DNA of 10,788 bases from Oscillospiraceae bacterium (GTDB taxonomy: Bacteria; Bacillota; Clostridia; Oscillospirales; Ruminococcaceae). Both the position numbers and the translations under genes were made by a program. The DNA lies in contig SFJO01000029.1 in the NCBI GenBank assembly GCA_004555865.1, positions 1 through 10,788 of the forward strand. Direction: 5' to 3'. The notes below the pieces were generated by a model. That model saw nothing but the letters and a program-made list of their open reading frames with translations, ran no database searches and had not been told where the DNA came from. How positions within the stretch are numbered: the stretch's first letter is position 1; the number at the start of each line of letters is the position of its first letter. Of this stretch, positions 5,224-10,788 are shown piece after piece.

Positions 5224-5622
5224 GCCCTCCCACGCCGTTTTTTCTTATTTTGTGCAGCCTGCGCCCGTTTTTCAGGGAGGCATTGCCCGCTTCCGTTTCA
5301 AAACCGCCCCATCTGCGCCGCGTAGGTTCGGCAGGCTTCCCCGTTGGCACAGGGCACGGTCCCGCCGGGGCGCTTTATGTCTGAATTCACCGTAAACGCC
5401 CTTCGTACCCCACGATTTTGCAGCTTAGCCGCCCCGACCTTCCGCTGCCGGAAAAGCGCATGGATTTTAGCGTCCATACGGCCGCCGAACTGCTTCTATT
5501 TATAAGGTAATATATAAAGCGTTCGCTGCTGGATTTTTCCGCCCTGAAGTTGATTCCGTGCCCCTGAAACTCTCCGCCTTTTTTCGTTTCTGTGTGTCAT
5601 TGTTCAAGGTTTGTTCAGGAAA
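5224..5622. other. Intergenic stretch without a supported gene
   Basis: Part of the 559-base gap between prfB (start 5151) and the RING-type protein (start 5711). I see no convincing gene, tRNA or known structured RNA. On the minus strand a 59-codon frame runs from ATG at 5477 to TGA at 5298. It contains PCANGEAC near its end but has no ribosome binding site and uses rare Arg codons (CGA, AGG), so I do not call it. An AT-rich patch at 5497-5518 contains TATAAT-like hexamers in both directions without -35 partners. Confidence 0.5.
5600..5619 (+). repeat. Short direct repeat upstream of the RING-protein promoter
   Basis: TTGTTCAAGG (5600-5609) is followed at once by TTTGTTCAGG (5610-5619), an imperfect tandem 10-mer. 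The spacing of one helical turn suits a protein binding site. The related string TTTGTTCAAAG occurs at 1741-1751 in front of the zinc-ribbon operon. Confidence 0.3.
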
Positions 5623-5627
5623 TTTAC

Positions 5628-5656
5628 TTTCCTTTTTTAAGAGAATGGTCTATAAT
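5628..5656 (+). promoter_or_regulatory. Promoter of the RING / zinc-ribbon membrane protein gene
   Basis: A consensus TATAAT lies at 5651-5656; the -35 at 17 bases spacing is a weak TTTCCT (5628-5633). The leader of about 48 bases contains a hairpin ACCGG (5672-5676) / CCGGT (5681-5685), extended by a G-C and a T-G pair, upstream of the GGAGGA ribosome binding site. Confidence 0.5.
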
Positions 5657-5710
5657 AGCCATAATCTCTGTACCGGAACCCCGGTGCAGCAATCATTCGG
5701 AGGATCATTC

Positions 5711-6643
5711 ATGTTCAATTTTAAAGGCTGCAACTGTGTTGCCTGCCGTCAGCCGCTGAAACCTGAGGACGACATCGTCGTCTGCCCGGATTGCGGTGCC
5801 CCGTACCATCGCGCATGTTATGAAAAGCTGGGCCGCTGTCAGTTTGAAGCACAGCACGGCCCGGATTTTGAATGGCAGCCCTCTCCGGAGGAGCGCCCCG
5901 CACCGGAGCCGGAACCCCAGGGCACACCCCACGATCAGGCCCCCGGTGCCGAAACCGACACCTATTGCCGGGTCTGCGGCCAGAAAAACGCCCCCGGTGC
6001 CGCCATCTGCGAAAACTGCGGCGCCCCGCTGGGCCGCGGCCGCCAAAGCTTCACCGGCCCCTATCTGGACCCCAACGACAAGCTGGACGGCATCTCTCTG
6101 GCGGACTGGGCGGCCTATATGGGCCCCTCGGCCCCTGTTTATCTGCTGCGCTTCAAGCAGATGGCCCTCACCGGCCGCAAAGTTTCCTTCTCCCTGAGCG
6201 CACTGCTGTTCGGCCCGCTCTACTTCTTCTACCGCAAGATGTGGAAACCCGCCATCGCGTCCGGCCTGCTGTTTCTGCTGTGCAATCTGCCGTCCGTTCT
6301 GATTCTGCTGGCGGTTTCGGAGAATCCCCTTTTCGCCGGGCTGAGCGTGGGCACGCTCACCACCCTGACCTATGTGGCCTCGTTTGTGGACGCCGTTGCC
6401 CGCATTGGCTTTGCCATGGCGGCCAACCACCTGTATCGGCGGGACGCCGGGCCGAAGATCGCCCGCGTTGCCGCCCAGTACGCCGGTGCACAGGATCGCC
6501 AGCTGGCGCTGAACGCTCAGGGCGGGGTCAGCCCCATTGCCGTGGCCTTTGCCATTGCCGCCTTCTCCGGCCTGTGCTGGCTGCTCACCTCCATGCTGGG
6601 CCCCAACGTGACGGCGCTGACCCAGTTCCTCGGAATGTCCTGA
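5711..6643 (+). CDS. Prok-RING / zinc-ribbon integral membrane protein (DUF2628-like)
   Basis: This 310-residue protein starts at ATG 5711, six bases after GGAGGA; the frame is open 51 codons upstream, but that extension overlaps the promoter. Residues 7-43 form a RING-like zinc finger of the prokaryotic type: Cys9, Cys12, Cys25, Cys28, His33, Cys36, Cys43. A Pro/Glu-rich linker (about 55-82) leads to a second, four-Cys ribbon (Cys86, Cys89, Cys100, Cys103). From residue 143 the sequence is DUF2628-like (LLRFKQMALTGRKVSFS), with hydrophobic segments at about 160-174, 181-203, 210-235 and 274-297 consistent with an inner-membrane domain. Prok-RING domains are not known to be ubiquitin ligases in general; a sensor or scaffold role is possible. 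Its substrate or partner cannot be told from the sequence. It is monocistronic or read through into galU. Confidence 0.85.
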   Translation: MFNFKGCNCVACRQPLKPEDDIVVCPDCGAPYHRACYEKLGRCQFEAQHGPDFEWQPSPEERPAPEPEPQGTPHDQAPGAETDTYCRVCGQKNAPGAAICENCGAPLGRGRQSFTGPYLDPNDKLDGISLADWAAYMGPSAPVYLLRFKQMALTGRKVSFSLSALLFGPLYFFYRKMWKPAIASGLLFLLCNLPSVLILLAVSENPLFAGLSVGTLTTLTYVASFVDAVARIGFAMAANHLYRRDAGPKIARVAAQYAGAQDRQLALNAQGGVSPIAVAFAIAAFSGLCWLLTSMLGPNVTALTQFLGMS

Positions 6644-6684
6644 CCCTTTGGGCAGGCGCCATTCCGGCAGTTTCTTTGGTTTCT

Positions 6685-6711
6685 CGCGGGCGTTTTTTCT
6701 GCCCGCCCGCG
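6685..6711 (+). terminator. GC-rich hairpin between the RING-protein gene and galU (weak terminator candidate)
   Basis: CGCGGGC (6685-6691) can pair with GCCCGCG (6705-6711), or in another register GCGGGC (6686-6691) with GCCCGC (6701-6706). The TTTTTT run lies inside the loop (6693-6698) and not after the stem, so it does not fit a standard intrinsic terminator. It may only slow transcription or protect an mRNA end. Confidence 0.25.
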
Positions 6712-6759
6712 CAGAGTTTCTATTTGTCGCTTCATTTTTTATGAAAGGATGTCATTTTT

Positions 6760-7629
6760 ATGCAGATTCGTAAGGCAATTATCCCCGCCGCCGGCCTGGG
6801 CACCCGTGTGCTGCCCGCCACCAAGGCCATGCCCAAGGAGATGCTGCCCATTGTGGACAAACCCGCCATCCAGTACATTGTGGAGGAGGCTGTCCGTTCC
6901 GGCATCACGGATATTCTGATTATCATCGGCCGCAACAAGGACATCATTGAGGATCACTTTGACCGTGCCCCCGAGCTGGAGGCCGCCCTGGCGAAGCCCG
7001 GCAAGGAGGCTGCGCTGGAGACCTGCCTGGGCATTGCCGGGCTGGCCAACATCTTCTTTGTGCGCCAGAAGCAGACCCTCGGCCTGGGCCACGCCGTTCT
7101 GATGGCCAAGTCCTTCACCGGCGATGATCCCTTCGTGGTCATGTACGGCGATGACGTGATTATGGGCGAAGATCCTGCGGCTGCCCAGCTGATCCGTGCA
7201 TTTGAGGAGTTCGGCCGCCCCGCCGTGGCCGTAAACCATGTGCCCATGGCCGATCTGTCGAAGTACTGCTCCCTGAAGGCCGAGCCCATCCGGGACAACT
7301 ACTATTACGTAGACGATATGATCGAGAAGCCCAAGCCCGGCCAGGAATTCTCCAATCTGTCCATTCTGGGCCGCGTGCTGCTCACCCCGGAGATCTACTC
7401 CATTCTGGAGCACACCAAGCCCGGCGCAGGCGGCGAGATTCAGCTGACCGATGCCATGGCCGAGTATGCCCGCGCCAAGGGCGTGACCGCGGTGGACTTC
7501 ACCGGCAAGCGCTACGACATGGGCAACAAGCTGGGCGTCATGCAGGCTCAGGTGGAAACCGCCTTGAAGCATCCCGAGATCGGTGAGGCGTTCCGCGCTT
7601 ACCTGAAGGAGCTGGCCGCCACTCTGTAA
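6760..7629 (+). CDS. galU: UTP-glucose-1-phosphate uridylyltransferase (UDP-glucose pyrophosphorylase)
   Basis: GalU makes UDP-glucose and pyrophosphate from UTP and glucose-1-phosphate in the cytosol, supplying cell-wall glycosylation, glycolipids and the Leloir pathway. The 289-residue product is of usual length. The nucleotide-binding signature GLGTRVLPATKAMPKEM is at residues 12-28. Further family motifs are KPAIQYIVEEAV (34-45), RQKQTLGLGHAV (102-113), the metal/nucleotide Asp pair in YGDD (131-132), EKPKPG, GEIQLTDAM and GKRYDMGNKLG. The ATG at 6760 has AAAGGA 10 bases upstream. I see no convincing promoter in the 116 bases before it, so it may partly depend on read-through from the RING-protein gene. 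The downstream galT consumes its product, which supports a sugar-nucleotide role for the pair. Confidence 0.97.
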   Translation: MQIRKAIIPAAGLGTRVLPATKAMPKEMLPIVDKPAIQYIVEEAVRSGITDILIIIGRNKDIIEDHFDRAPELEAALAKPGKEAALETCLGIAGLANIFFVRQKQTLGLGHAVLMAKSFTGDDPFVVMYGDDVIMGEDPAAAQLIRAFEEFGRPAVAVNHVPMADLSKYCSLKAEPIRDNYYYVDDMIEKPKPGQEFSNLSILGRVLLTPEIYSILEHTKPGAGGEIQLTDAMAEYARAKGVTAVDFTGKRYDMGNKLGVMQAQVETALKHPEIGEAFRAYLKELAATL

Positions 7630-7793
7630 CGGCCTTCTGCCTGCGGCTACGCGCCGCGCAGCACACGCAACATTTGTTCATAACACAGGCAGTGCCTCAT
7701 CCCGGGCCGCTTCTGCGGCTGCGGTGGGCGCTGCCTTTTGTTTTGCGTCCATTCCTCATGGGTGAAAAGAGCAAAAAGTGGGAGAAATCCCCA

Positions 7794-7822
7794 TGGAAAA
7801 CCGCGCCTTTTTCGTTTATATT
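7794..7822 (+). promoter_or_regulatory. Possible galT promoter
   Basis: TGGAAA (7794-7799) and TATATT (7817-7822) are separated by 17 bases; each matches consensus moderately. Transcription would start near 7829 and give a leader of about 74 bases that contains the hairpin at 7842-7859. Confidence 0.4.
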
Positions 7823-7841
7823 GAAAACAGTGAGTGTATGG

Positions 7842-7870
7842 CCCGGCCCCGCTGCCGGGGGTATGTTTTT
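7842..7870 (+). terminator. Leader hairpin with nearby T-run before galT (attenuator candidate)
   Basis: CCCGGC (7842-7847) pairs with GCCGGG (7854-7859) around a six-base loop. Five Ts follow at 7866-7870 after GGTATG. The gap between stem and T-run is longer than usual, so termination would be partial at best. Its location, between the promoter candidate and the galT ribosome binding site, would suit attenuation; it could also be the end of a galU transcript. Confidence 0.3.
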
Positions 7871-7902
7871 CAAGACTGCTTTGGAAGGAGTGGCACAACA
7901 TT

Positions 7903-9435
7903 ATGAACGCCGCCTATGAAATTGAACGTCTGCTGCAATTCGGCCAGAAGCACAAGCTCATCAAAGGGCTGGATGTGCTGGTCGCGCGCAACCAGCTGCT
8001 GGATCTGTTCCATCTGGATGCCCCCTATGAGGGCGAGGTGCCTCAGGAAGAATTCGAGTACCCCACCAAGCTGCTGGAAAACCTGCTGGACCTGGCGGCC
8101 GAGCAGGGCCTGTTCGACAATGAGGTGAACAACTACCGGGTAAATTTTGAGGCCCGCATCATGGGCTGCATGATGCCCGGTGCCCAGCAGGTGGCCAAGC
8201 GCTTCAAAAAGCTGTACGAAAAGAAGGGCCCCAAGGCTGCCACCAACTATTTCTACAAGCTGTGCATCGACTCCAACTACATCCGCACCGCGCAGATTGC
8301 CAAGAACATCAAGTGGGTCACCCCCACCCAGTACGGCGATCTGGAGATCACCATCAACCTGACCAAGCCGGAAAAGGACCCCAAGACCATCGCGCTGGAA
8401 AAGCTGCAGCCCCAGGCCGGCTATCCCAAGTGCATGCTGTGCAAGGAGAACATCGGCTACGCCGGCCGGGTGAACTTCCCTGCCCGGCAGACCCACCGCA
8501 TCATTCCGGTAAGCCTGTGCGGCGAGCCCTGGTACTTCCAGTACAGCCCCTACGTCTATTTCAACGAGCACTGCATCATTCTGTGCGATGAGCACCGCCC
8601 CATGGCCATGGACCGGCCCACGCTGGAAAAGATCTTTGATTTCGTGCGCCAGTTTCCCCATTACACCTGCGGCAGCAACGCCGACCTTCCCATTGTGGGC
8701 GGCAGCATCCTGAGCCACAGCCATTTTCAGGGCGGCAGCTACGTGTTCCCCATGCAGAAGGCCCGGCTGGCCCTGCCCCTGCGCAGCGCCCAGTACCACC
8801 ATGTGCGGGGCGGCATTCTGAACTGGCCCGTGTCCACCATCCGTCTGGCCAGCGAGAACCCCGCCCACCTGCTGGATGCCGCCACTGAAATTCTGGATAC
8901 TTGGCGGAATTACAGCGATGAAAGCGTGGGCATTCTGGCCCACACCGGCGATACTCCCCACAACACCATCACCCCCATCCTGCACTACGATCCCTCCGAG
9001 GGCTACATCCTGGACATTGCCCTGCGCAACAACCGCACCAGTGAGGAGTACCCCGACGGCATCTTCCATCCCCACAAGGAATACCACAACATCAAAAAAG
9101 AGAACATCGGCCTCATCGAGGTCATGGGCCTGGCCATCCTGCCCAGCCGCCTGAAGAACCAGAGCGCCGCCATCTGCCGCATTCTCACCGGCGAAGAGCC
9201 GGACACCAGCCGCGAGGCCGGCAGCCCCCTGGCCGTTCATGCAGACTGGATCGGCCAGCTGGTCAAAACCTACGGCACCGCCATGGCCCCCGAGGCCGCC
9301 GAAGAGGCCGTGCGCAAAGAGATCGGCCTTGTGTTCAGCCACGTGCTGGAAAATGCCGGCGTGTTCAAGGGCGACGAAGCCGGTCAGGCCGCCTTCCTGA
9401 AGTTTGCCAAGGCCGCCGGGCTGGAAGAGATTTGA
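7903..9435 (+). CDS. galT: UDP-glucose-hexose-1-phosphate uridylyltransferase, class II (Firmicutes type)
   Basis: GalT exchanges UMP between UDP-glucose and galactose-1-phosphate, giving UDP-galactose and glucose-1-phosphate, through a uridylyl-histidine intermediate. At 510 residues this is the long Firmicutes class II enzyme, as opposed to the about 350-residue class I enzyme of E. coli. The active-site HxH is His272-Ser-His274 in SILSHSHFQGG, with a CMLC motif (Cys177/Cys180) upstream that could hold a metal. Other class II signatures are NYFYKLCIDSNYIR (115-128), VNFPARQTHRIIPV (190-203), YFNEHCIIL (219-227) and LRNNRTSEEYPDGIFHPH. The ATG at 7903 lies 12 bases after GGAAGGAG; the frame is open 23 codons upstream but overlaps the leader hairpin. 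It lies 273 bases downstream of galU, so the two are likely separate transcripts. No galK or galE is in view. Confidence 0.97.
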   Translation: MNAAYEIERLLQFGQKHKLIKGLDVLVARNQLLDLFHLDAPYEGEVPQEEFEYPTKLLENLLDLAAEQGLFDNEVNNYRVNFEARIMGCMMPGAQQVAKRFKKLYEKKGPKAATNYFYKLCIDSNYIRTAQIAKNIKWVTPTQYGDLEITINLTKPEKDPKTIALEKLQPQAGYPKCMLCKENIGYAGRVNFPARQTHRIIPVSLCGEPWYFQYSPYVYFNEHCIILCDEHRPMAMDRPTLEKIFDFVRQFPHYTCGSNADLPIVGGSILSHSHFQGGSYVFPMQKARLALPLRSAQYHHVRGGILNWPVSTIRLASENPAHLLDAATEILDTWRNYSDESVGILAHTGDTPHNTITPILHYDPSEGYILDIALRNNRTSEEYPDGIFHPHKEYHNIKKENIGLIEVMGLAILPSRLKNQSAAICRILTGEEPDTSREAGSPLAVHADWIGQLVKTYGTAMAPEAAEEAVRKEIGLVFSHVLENAGVFKGDEAGQAAFLKFAKAAGLEEI

Positions 9436-9436
9436 G

Positions 9437-9485
9437 CCGGCTTTGGCCGGATGCGCAAATTTTCCGGCGTTAAAAGCAATTTTTT
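9437..9485 (+). terminator. Weak terminator candidate after galT
   Basis: Two mutually exclusive hairpins share one arm: CCGGC (9437-9441)/GCCGG (9446-9450), and GCCGGA (9446-9451)/TCCGGC (9463-9468). A T-run (9480-9485) follows, but 11 bases after the second stem. The arrangement is unusual for a plain terminator. Confidence 0.3.
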
Positions 9486-9497
9486 CAAAAAGATACC

Positions 9498-9527
9498 TTG
9501 ACATTTTCCTTGAAGTGTTGGTATAAT
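9498..9527 (+). promoter_or_regulatory. Strong promoter of the rpsF-ssb-rpsR operon
   Basis: A perfect TTGACA (9498-9503) and a perfect TATAAT (9522-9527) are separated by 18 bases, and the -10 is extended (TGG at 9519-9521). Transcription should start near 9534, giving a leader of about 75 bases. Confidence 0.9.
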
Positions 9528-9539
9528 GAATTGCTGCTC

Positions 9540-9590
9540 TGCGAAGGGCCGTATATCCTTGCCACTTTTTCATAAGTGGCCTGAAGTCCA
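9540..9590 (+). promoter_or_regulatory. Structured leader of rpsF (possible S6:S18-binding autoregulatory element)
   Basis: The leader contains the hairpin GCCACTT (9561-9567) / AAGTGGC (9574-9580) and, just upstream, AAGG...CCTT enclosing a CCG (about 9544-9560). Bacterial rpsF leaders are known to bind the S6:S18 complex through a structured element with a conserved CCG. I can see a stem and a CCG in the right place but cannot confirm the consensus fold. Confidence 0.4.
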
Positions 9591-9608
9591 AAAGGAGGTG
9601 TACAGAGA

Positions 9609-9893
9609 ATGGCAAAGTATGAGACCATGCTGATTACCAGCGCCGCTCTGGATGAGGAGGCTTCCGCCAACCTGGTTGGCAAGTTCAAGTCCCTGATCGA
9701 GGCGAACGGTACCATCGATTCTGTTGACGAGTGGGGCAAGCGCCGTCTGGCCTACCCTATCAACGACGAGAACGAGGGCGTTTACACTGTGATTAAGTTC
9801 CAGTCCGCTCCCGAGTTCCCCGCCGAGCTGGATCGTATCTACAAGATCACTGACGGCGTTCTGCGCTCCATGATCATTGCTGAGGCTGAATAA
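9609..9893 (+). CDS. rpsF: 30S ribosomal protein S6
   Basis: S6 binds 16S rRNA together with S18 in the central platform of the 30S subunit. The 94-residue product has the family opening MAKYETMLI, the central stretch DEWGKRRLAYPI (residues 40-51) and the ending KITDGVLRSMII. The ATG follows an ideal AAAGGAGGTG by 8 bases, as expected for a highly expressed gene. First gene of the classic rpsF-ssb-rpsR operon, in which S6 and its partner S18 are made from one message. Confidence 0.98.
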   Translation: MAKYETMLITSAALDEEASANLVGKFKSLIEANGTIDSVDEWGKRRLAYPINDENEGVYTVIKFQSAPEFPAELDRIYKITDGVLRSMIIAEAE

Positions 9894-9911
9894 GTCTCCA
9901 CGATTTCCAGC

Positions 9912-9933
9912 AGCGCCGGTTTTGGCCGGTGCT
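9912..9933 (+). other. Intercistronic hairpin between rpsF and ssb
   Basis: AGCGCCGG (9912-9919) pairs with CCGGTGCT (9926-9933, one G-U pair) around the loop TTTTGG. No T-run follows, so transcription should continue. It may be an RNA processing or stability element that lets S6 and SSB be made at different levels; this is inference. Confidence 0.45.
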
Positions 9934-9962
9934 ACCTTTGAGCCAAGGGAGGTTTTGCTCTT

Positions 9963-10436
9963 ATGCTGAACGTATGCGCGTTTGTGGGCCGCCTGGTGGC
10001 GGAACCGGAAGTACGCCAGATGCAGAACGGTGAAGTTCTTTGCCGCTTCCGCATTGCGGTTGACCGTGACTTTGTTCGTCAGGGCGAGCAGCGCCAGGCT
10101 GATTTCTTCAGTTGCGTAGCATTCCGCCGCACTGGTGAGTTTGTCTCCAAGTATTTCCACAAGGGTTCCTGGATCGCCGTAAACGGCCGGATGCGTCAGG
10201 ATTCTTACACCGATAAGACCGGCGCTCAGCGCACCAGCTACGAGCTGAACTGCGACAACGTGAGTTTTGTTGGCAACAAGAGCGACAACCAGTCCGCCGG
10301 TGGCTATGCCCCGGCCCCCGCAGCTCCTTCCAACATGGGCAGCCAGCGCCCGGTCTCTGACCCGGTGCCCAGTTATTCCGCCGGCAGCAACGACGATTTT
10401 GCTGTCATCGACGACAACGAGGATCTGCCCTTCTAA
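9963..10436 (+). CDS. ssb: Single-stranded DNA-binding protein
   Basis: SSB coats single-stranded DNA during replication, recombination and repair and recruits partner enzymes. The 157-residue product has an N-terminal OB-fold (about residues 1-105, opening MLNVCAFVGRLVAEPEVR, with FRIAVDR and YELNCDNVSFVG), a flexible Pro/Ser/Gly/Asn-rich linker (about 108-147), and the acidic tip DDNEDLPF that binds partner proteins. All family elements are intact. The ATG at 9963 lies 10 bases after GGGAGG. Position between rpsF and rpsR is the conserved Firmicutes arrangement and marks this as the main housekeeping SSB. Confidence 0.98.
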   Translation: MLNVCAFVGRLVAEPEVRQMQNGEVLCRFRIAVDRDFVRQGEQRQADFFSCVAFRRTGEFVSKYFHKGSWIAVNGRMRQDSYTDKTGAQRTSYELNCDNVSFVGNKSDNQSAGGYAPAPAAPSNMGSQRPVSDPVPSYSAGSNDDFAVIDDNEDLPF

Positions 10437-10461
10437 CAGAATCTAACAGGAGGTAACCGTC

Positions 10462-10719
10462 ATGGCTTTTGAGAGAACTGAAGGCGGCCGTCCGGCCCGC
10501 CCCATGCGCCGTGGCCGCAAGAAGGTCTGCAGCTTCTGTGTGGACCGCATCGACCACATCGACTACAAGGATGTGCCCCGTCTGCGTAAGTACGTGAGCG
10601 AGCGTGCGAAGATCATTCCCCGCCGCGTCACCGGCACCTGCGCCTTCCATCAGCGCGAGCTGACCGTCGCCATCAAGCGCGCCCGTCACGTCGCCCTGAT
10701 GCCCTACGTGAGCGACTAA
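10462..10719 (+). CDS. rpsR: 30S ribosomal protein S18, zinc-binding form
   Basis: S18 pairs with S6 on the 30S platform. The 85-residue product carries the family core KYVSERAKIIPRRVTG and a full set of zinc ligands: Cys23, Cys26, Cys60 and His63 (CSFC and CAFH). This is the 'C+' zinc-containing form; many bacteria carry a form lacking these residues, and some have both and switch when zinc is scarce. The ATG follows AGGAGG by 8 bases. It is the last gene of the operon before the terminator at 10747. Confidence 0.98.
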   Translation: MAFERTEGGRPARPMRRGRKKVCSFCVDRIDHIDYKDVPRLRKYVSERAKIIPRRVTGTCAFHQRELTVAIKRARHVALMPYVSD

Positions 10720-10746
10720 TCCTCGCTTCGCACGGTATTGCGTTTT

Positions 10747-10786
10747 AACCCGGGCCTGTTCCGAAAGGGACAGGCCCGGGTTTTTT
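10747..10786 (+). terminator. Intrinsic terminator of the rpsF-ssb-rpsR operon
   Basis: CCCGGGCCTGT (10749-10759) pairs perfectly with ACAGGCCCGGG (10770-10780). The stem continues through a T-G pair and CC/GG to a GAAA tetraloop (10763-10766), and six Ts follow (10781-10786). AA/TT flanks extend the stem. A textbook strong terminator 27 bases after the rpsR stop. Confidence 0.97.
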
Positions 10787-10788
10787 GT

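Noticed and set aside
5138..5350. 70-codon minus-strand frame overlapping the prfB start
   Set aside because: It overlaps the prfB promoter and start in another frame, without a ribosome binding site or any motif.
5705..6744. Alternative frames over the RING-protein gene (5705-6430 minus; 5872-6744 plus)
   Set aside because: Arg/Pro/Gly-rich translations without domains; the main frame has ordered zinc ligands, membrane helices and a ribosome binding site.
7647..7901. 84-codon minus-strand frame between galU and galT
   Set aside because: The only nearby purine-rich sequence serves galT on the opposite strand; the product has no recognisable features and overlaps the galT leader hairpin.
7870..9615. 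581-codon minus-strand open frame antisense to galT
   Set aside because: galT on the plus strand has full family motifs and a ribosome binding site. The antisense frame is open because biased codon use leaves few antisense stops; its product is Gly/Ala/Val/His-rich without recognisable motifs.

Overview
The window reads as a chromosomal segment of a GC-rich member of the Clostridia, most likely an Oscillospirales (Ruminococcaceae-like) gut anaerobe related to Faecalibacterium, Gemmiger or Subdoligranulum. This is inferred from gene content, not from a database match. The evidence is the Firmicutes-type class II galactose-1-phosphate uridylyltransferase, a DUF5685-type protein, a Prok-RING/zinc-ribbon membrane protein, the rpsF-ssb-rpsR order with a zinc-type S18, strong AGGAGG-type ribosome binding sites, and sigma-A promoters lying in AT-rich gaps between GC-rich genes. 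No mobile element, CRISPR array, tRNA or rRNA was seen.

Layout, left to right. Positions 1-247 hold no gene but carry two strong leftward sigma-A promoters in tandem, feeding something beyond the left edge. A small leftward gene of unknown function (248-547) is divergent from a patatin-like acylhydrolase (765-1628) with an extended -10 promoter. A compact rightward operon follows (1849-3870): a two-helix membrane protein with a zinc ribbon, a DUF5685-type helical protein, and a J-domain protein with a Gly/Tyr/Phe-rich linker, a TPR-like domain and a hydrophobic Cys-containing tail. It ends at a strong hairpin terminator shared with the convergent prfB (release factor 2, minus strand), which has no programmed frameshift. 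A 559-base gap then leads to a RING/zinc-ribbon integral membrane protein (5711-6643).

Next come two sugar-nucleotide genes, galU (6760-7629) and class II galT (7903-9435). GalU makes UDP-glucose from glucose-1-phosphate; GalT uses UDP-glucose and galactose-1-phosphate to make UDP-galactose and returns glucose-1-phosphate. The pair therefore forms the core of the Leloir pathway without galK or galE here. The window ends with a complete rpsF-ssb-rpsR operon (S6, single-strand DNA binding protein, S18), with a near-consensus promoter and a textbook terminator at the right edge.

The least explained part is the 1849-3870 operon. Its middle protein has Asp-rich motifs in the order and spacing expected of a class I isoprenoid (squalene/phytoene) synthase fold (D102xxxD106 and D196xxxD200xxxD204), next to a J-protein and a zinc-ribbon membrane protein. 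This suggests a membrane-linked chaperone or lipid-related module; the function is inference.
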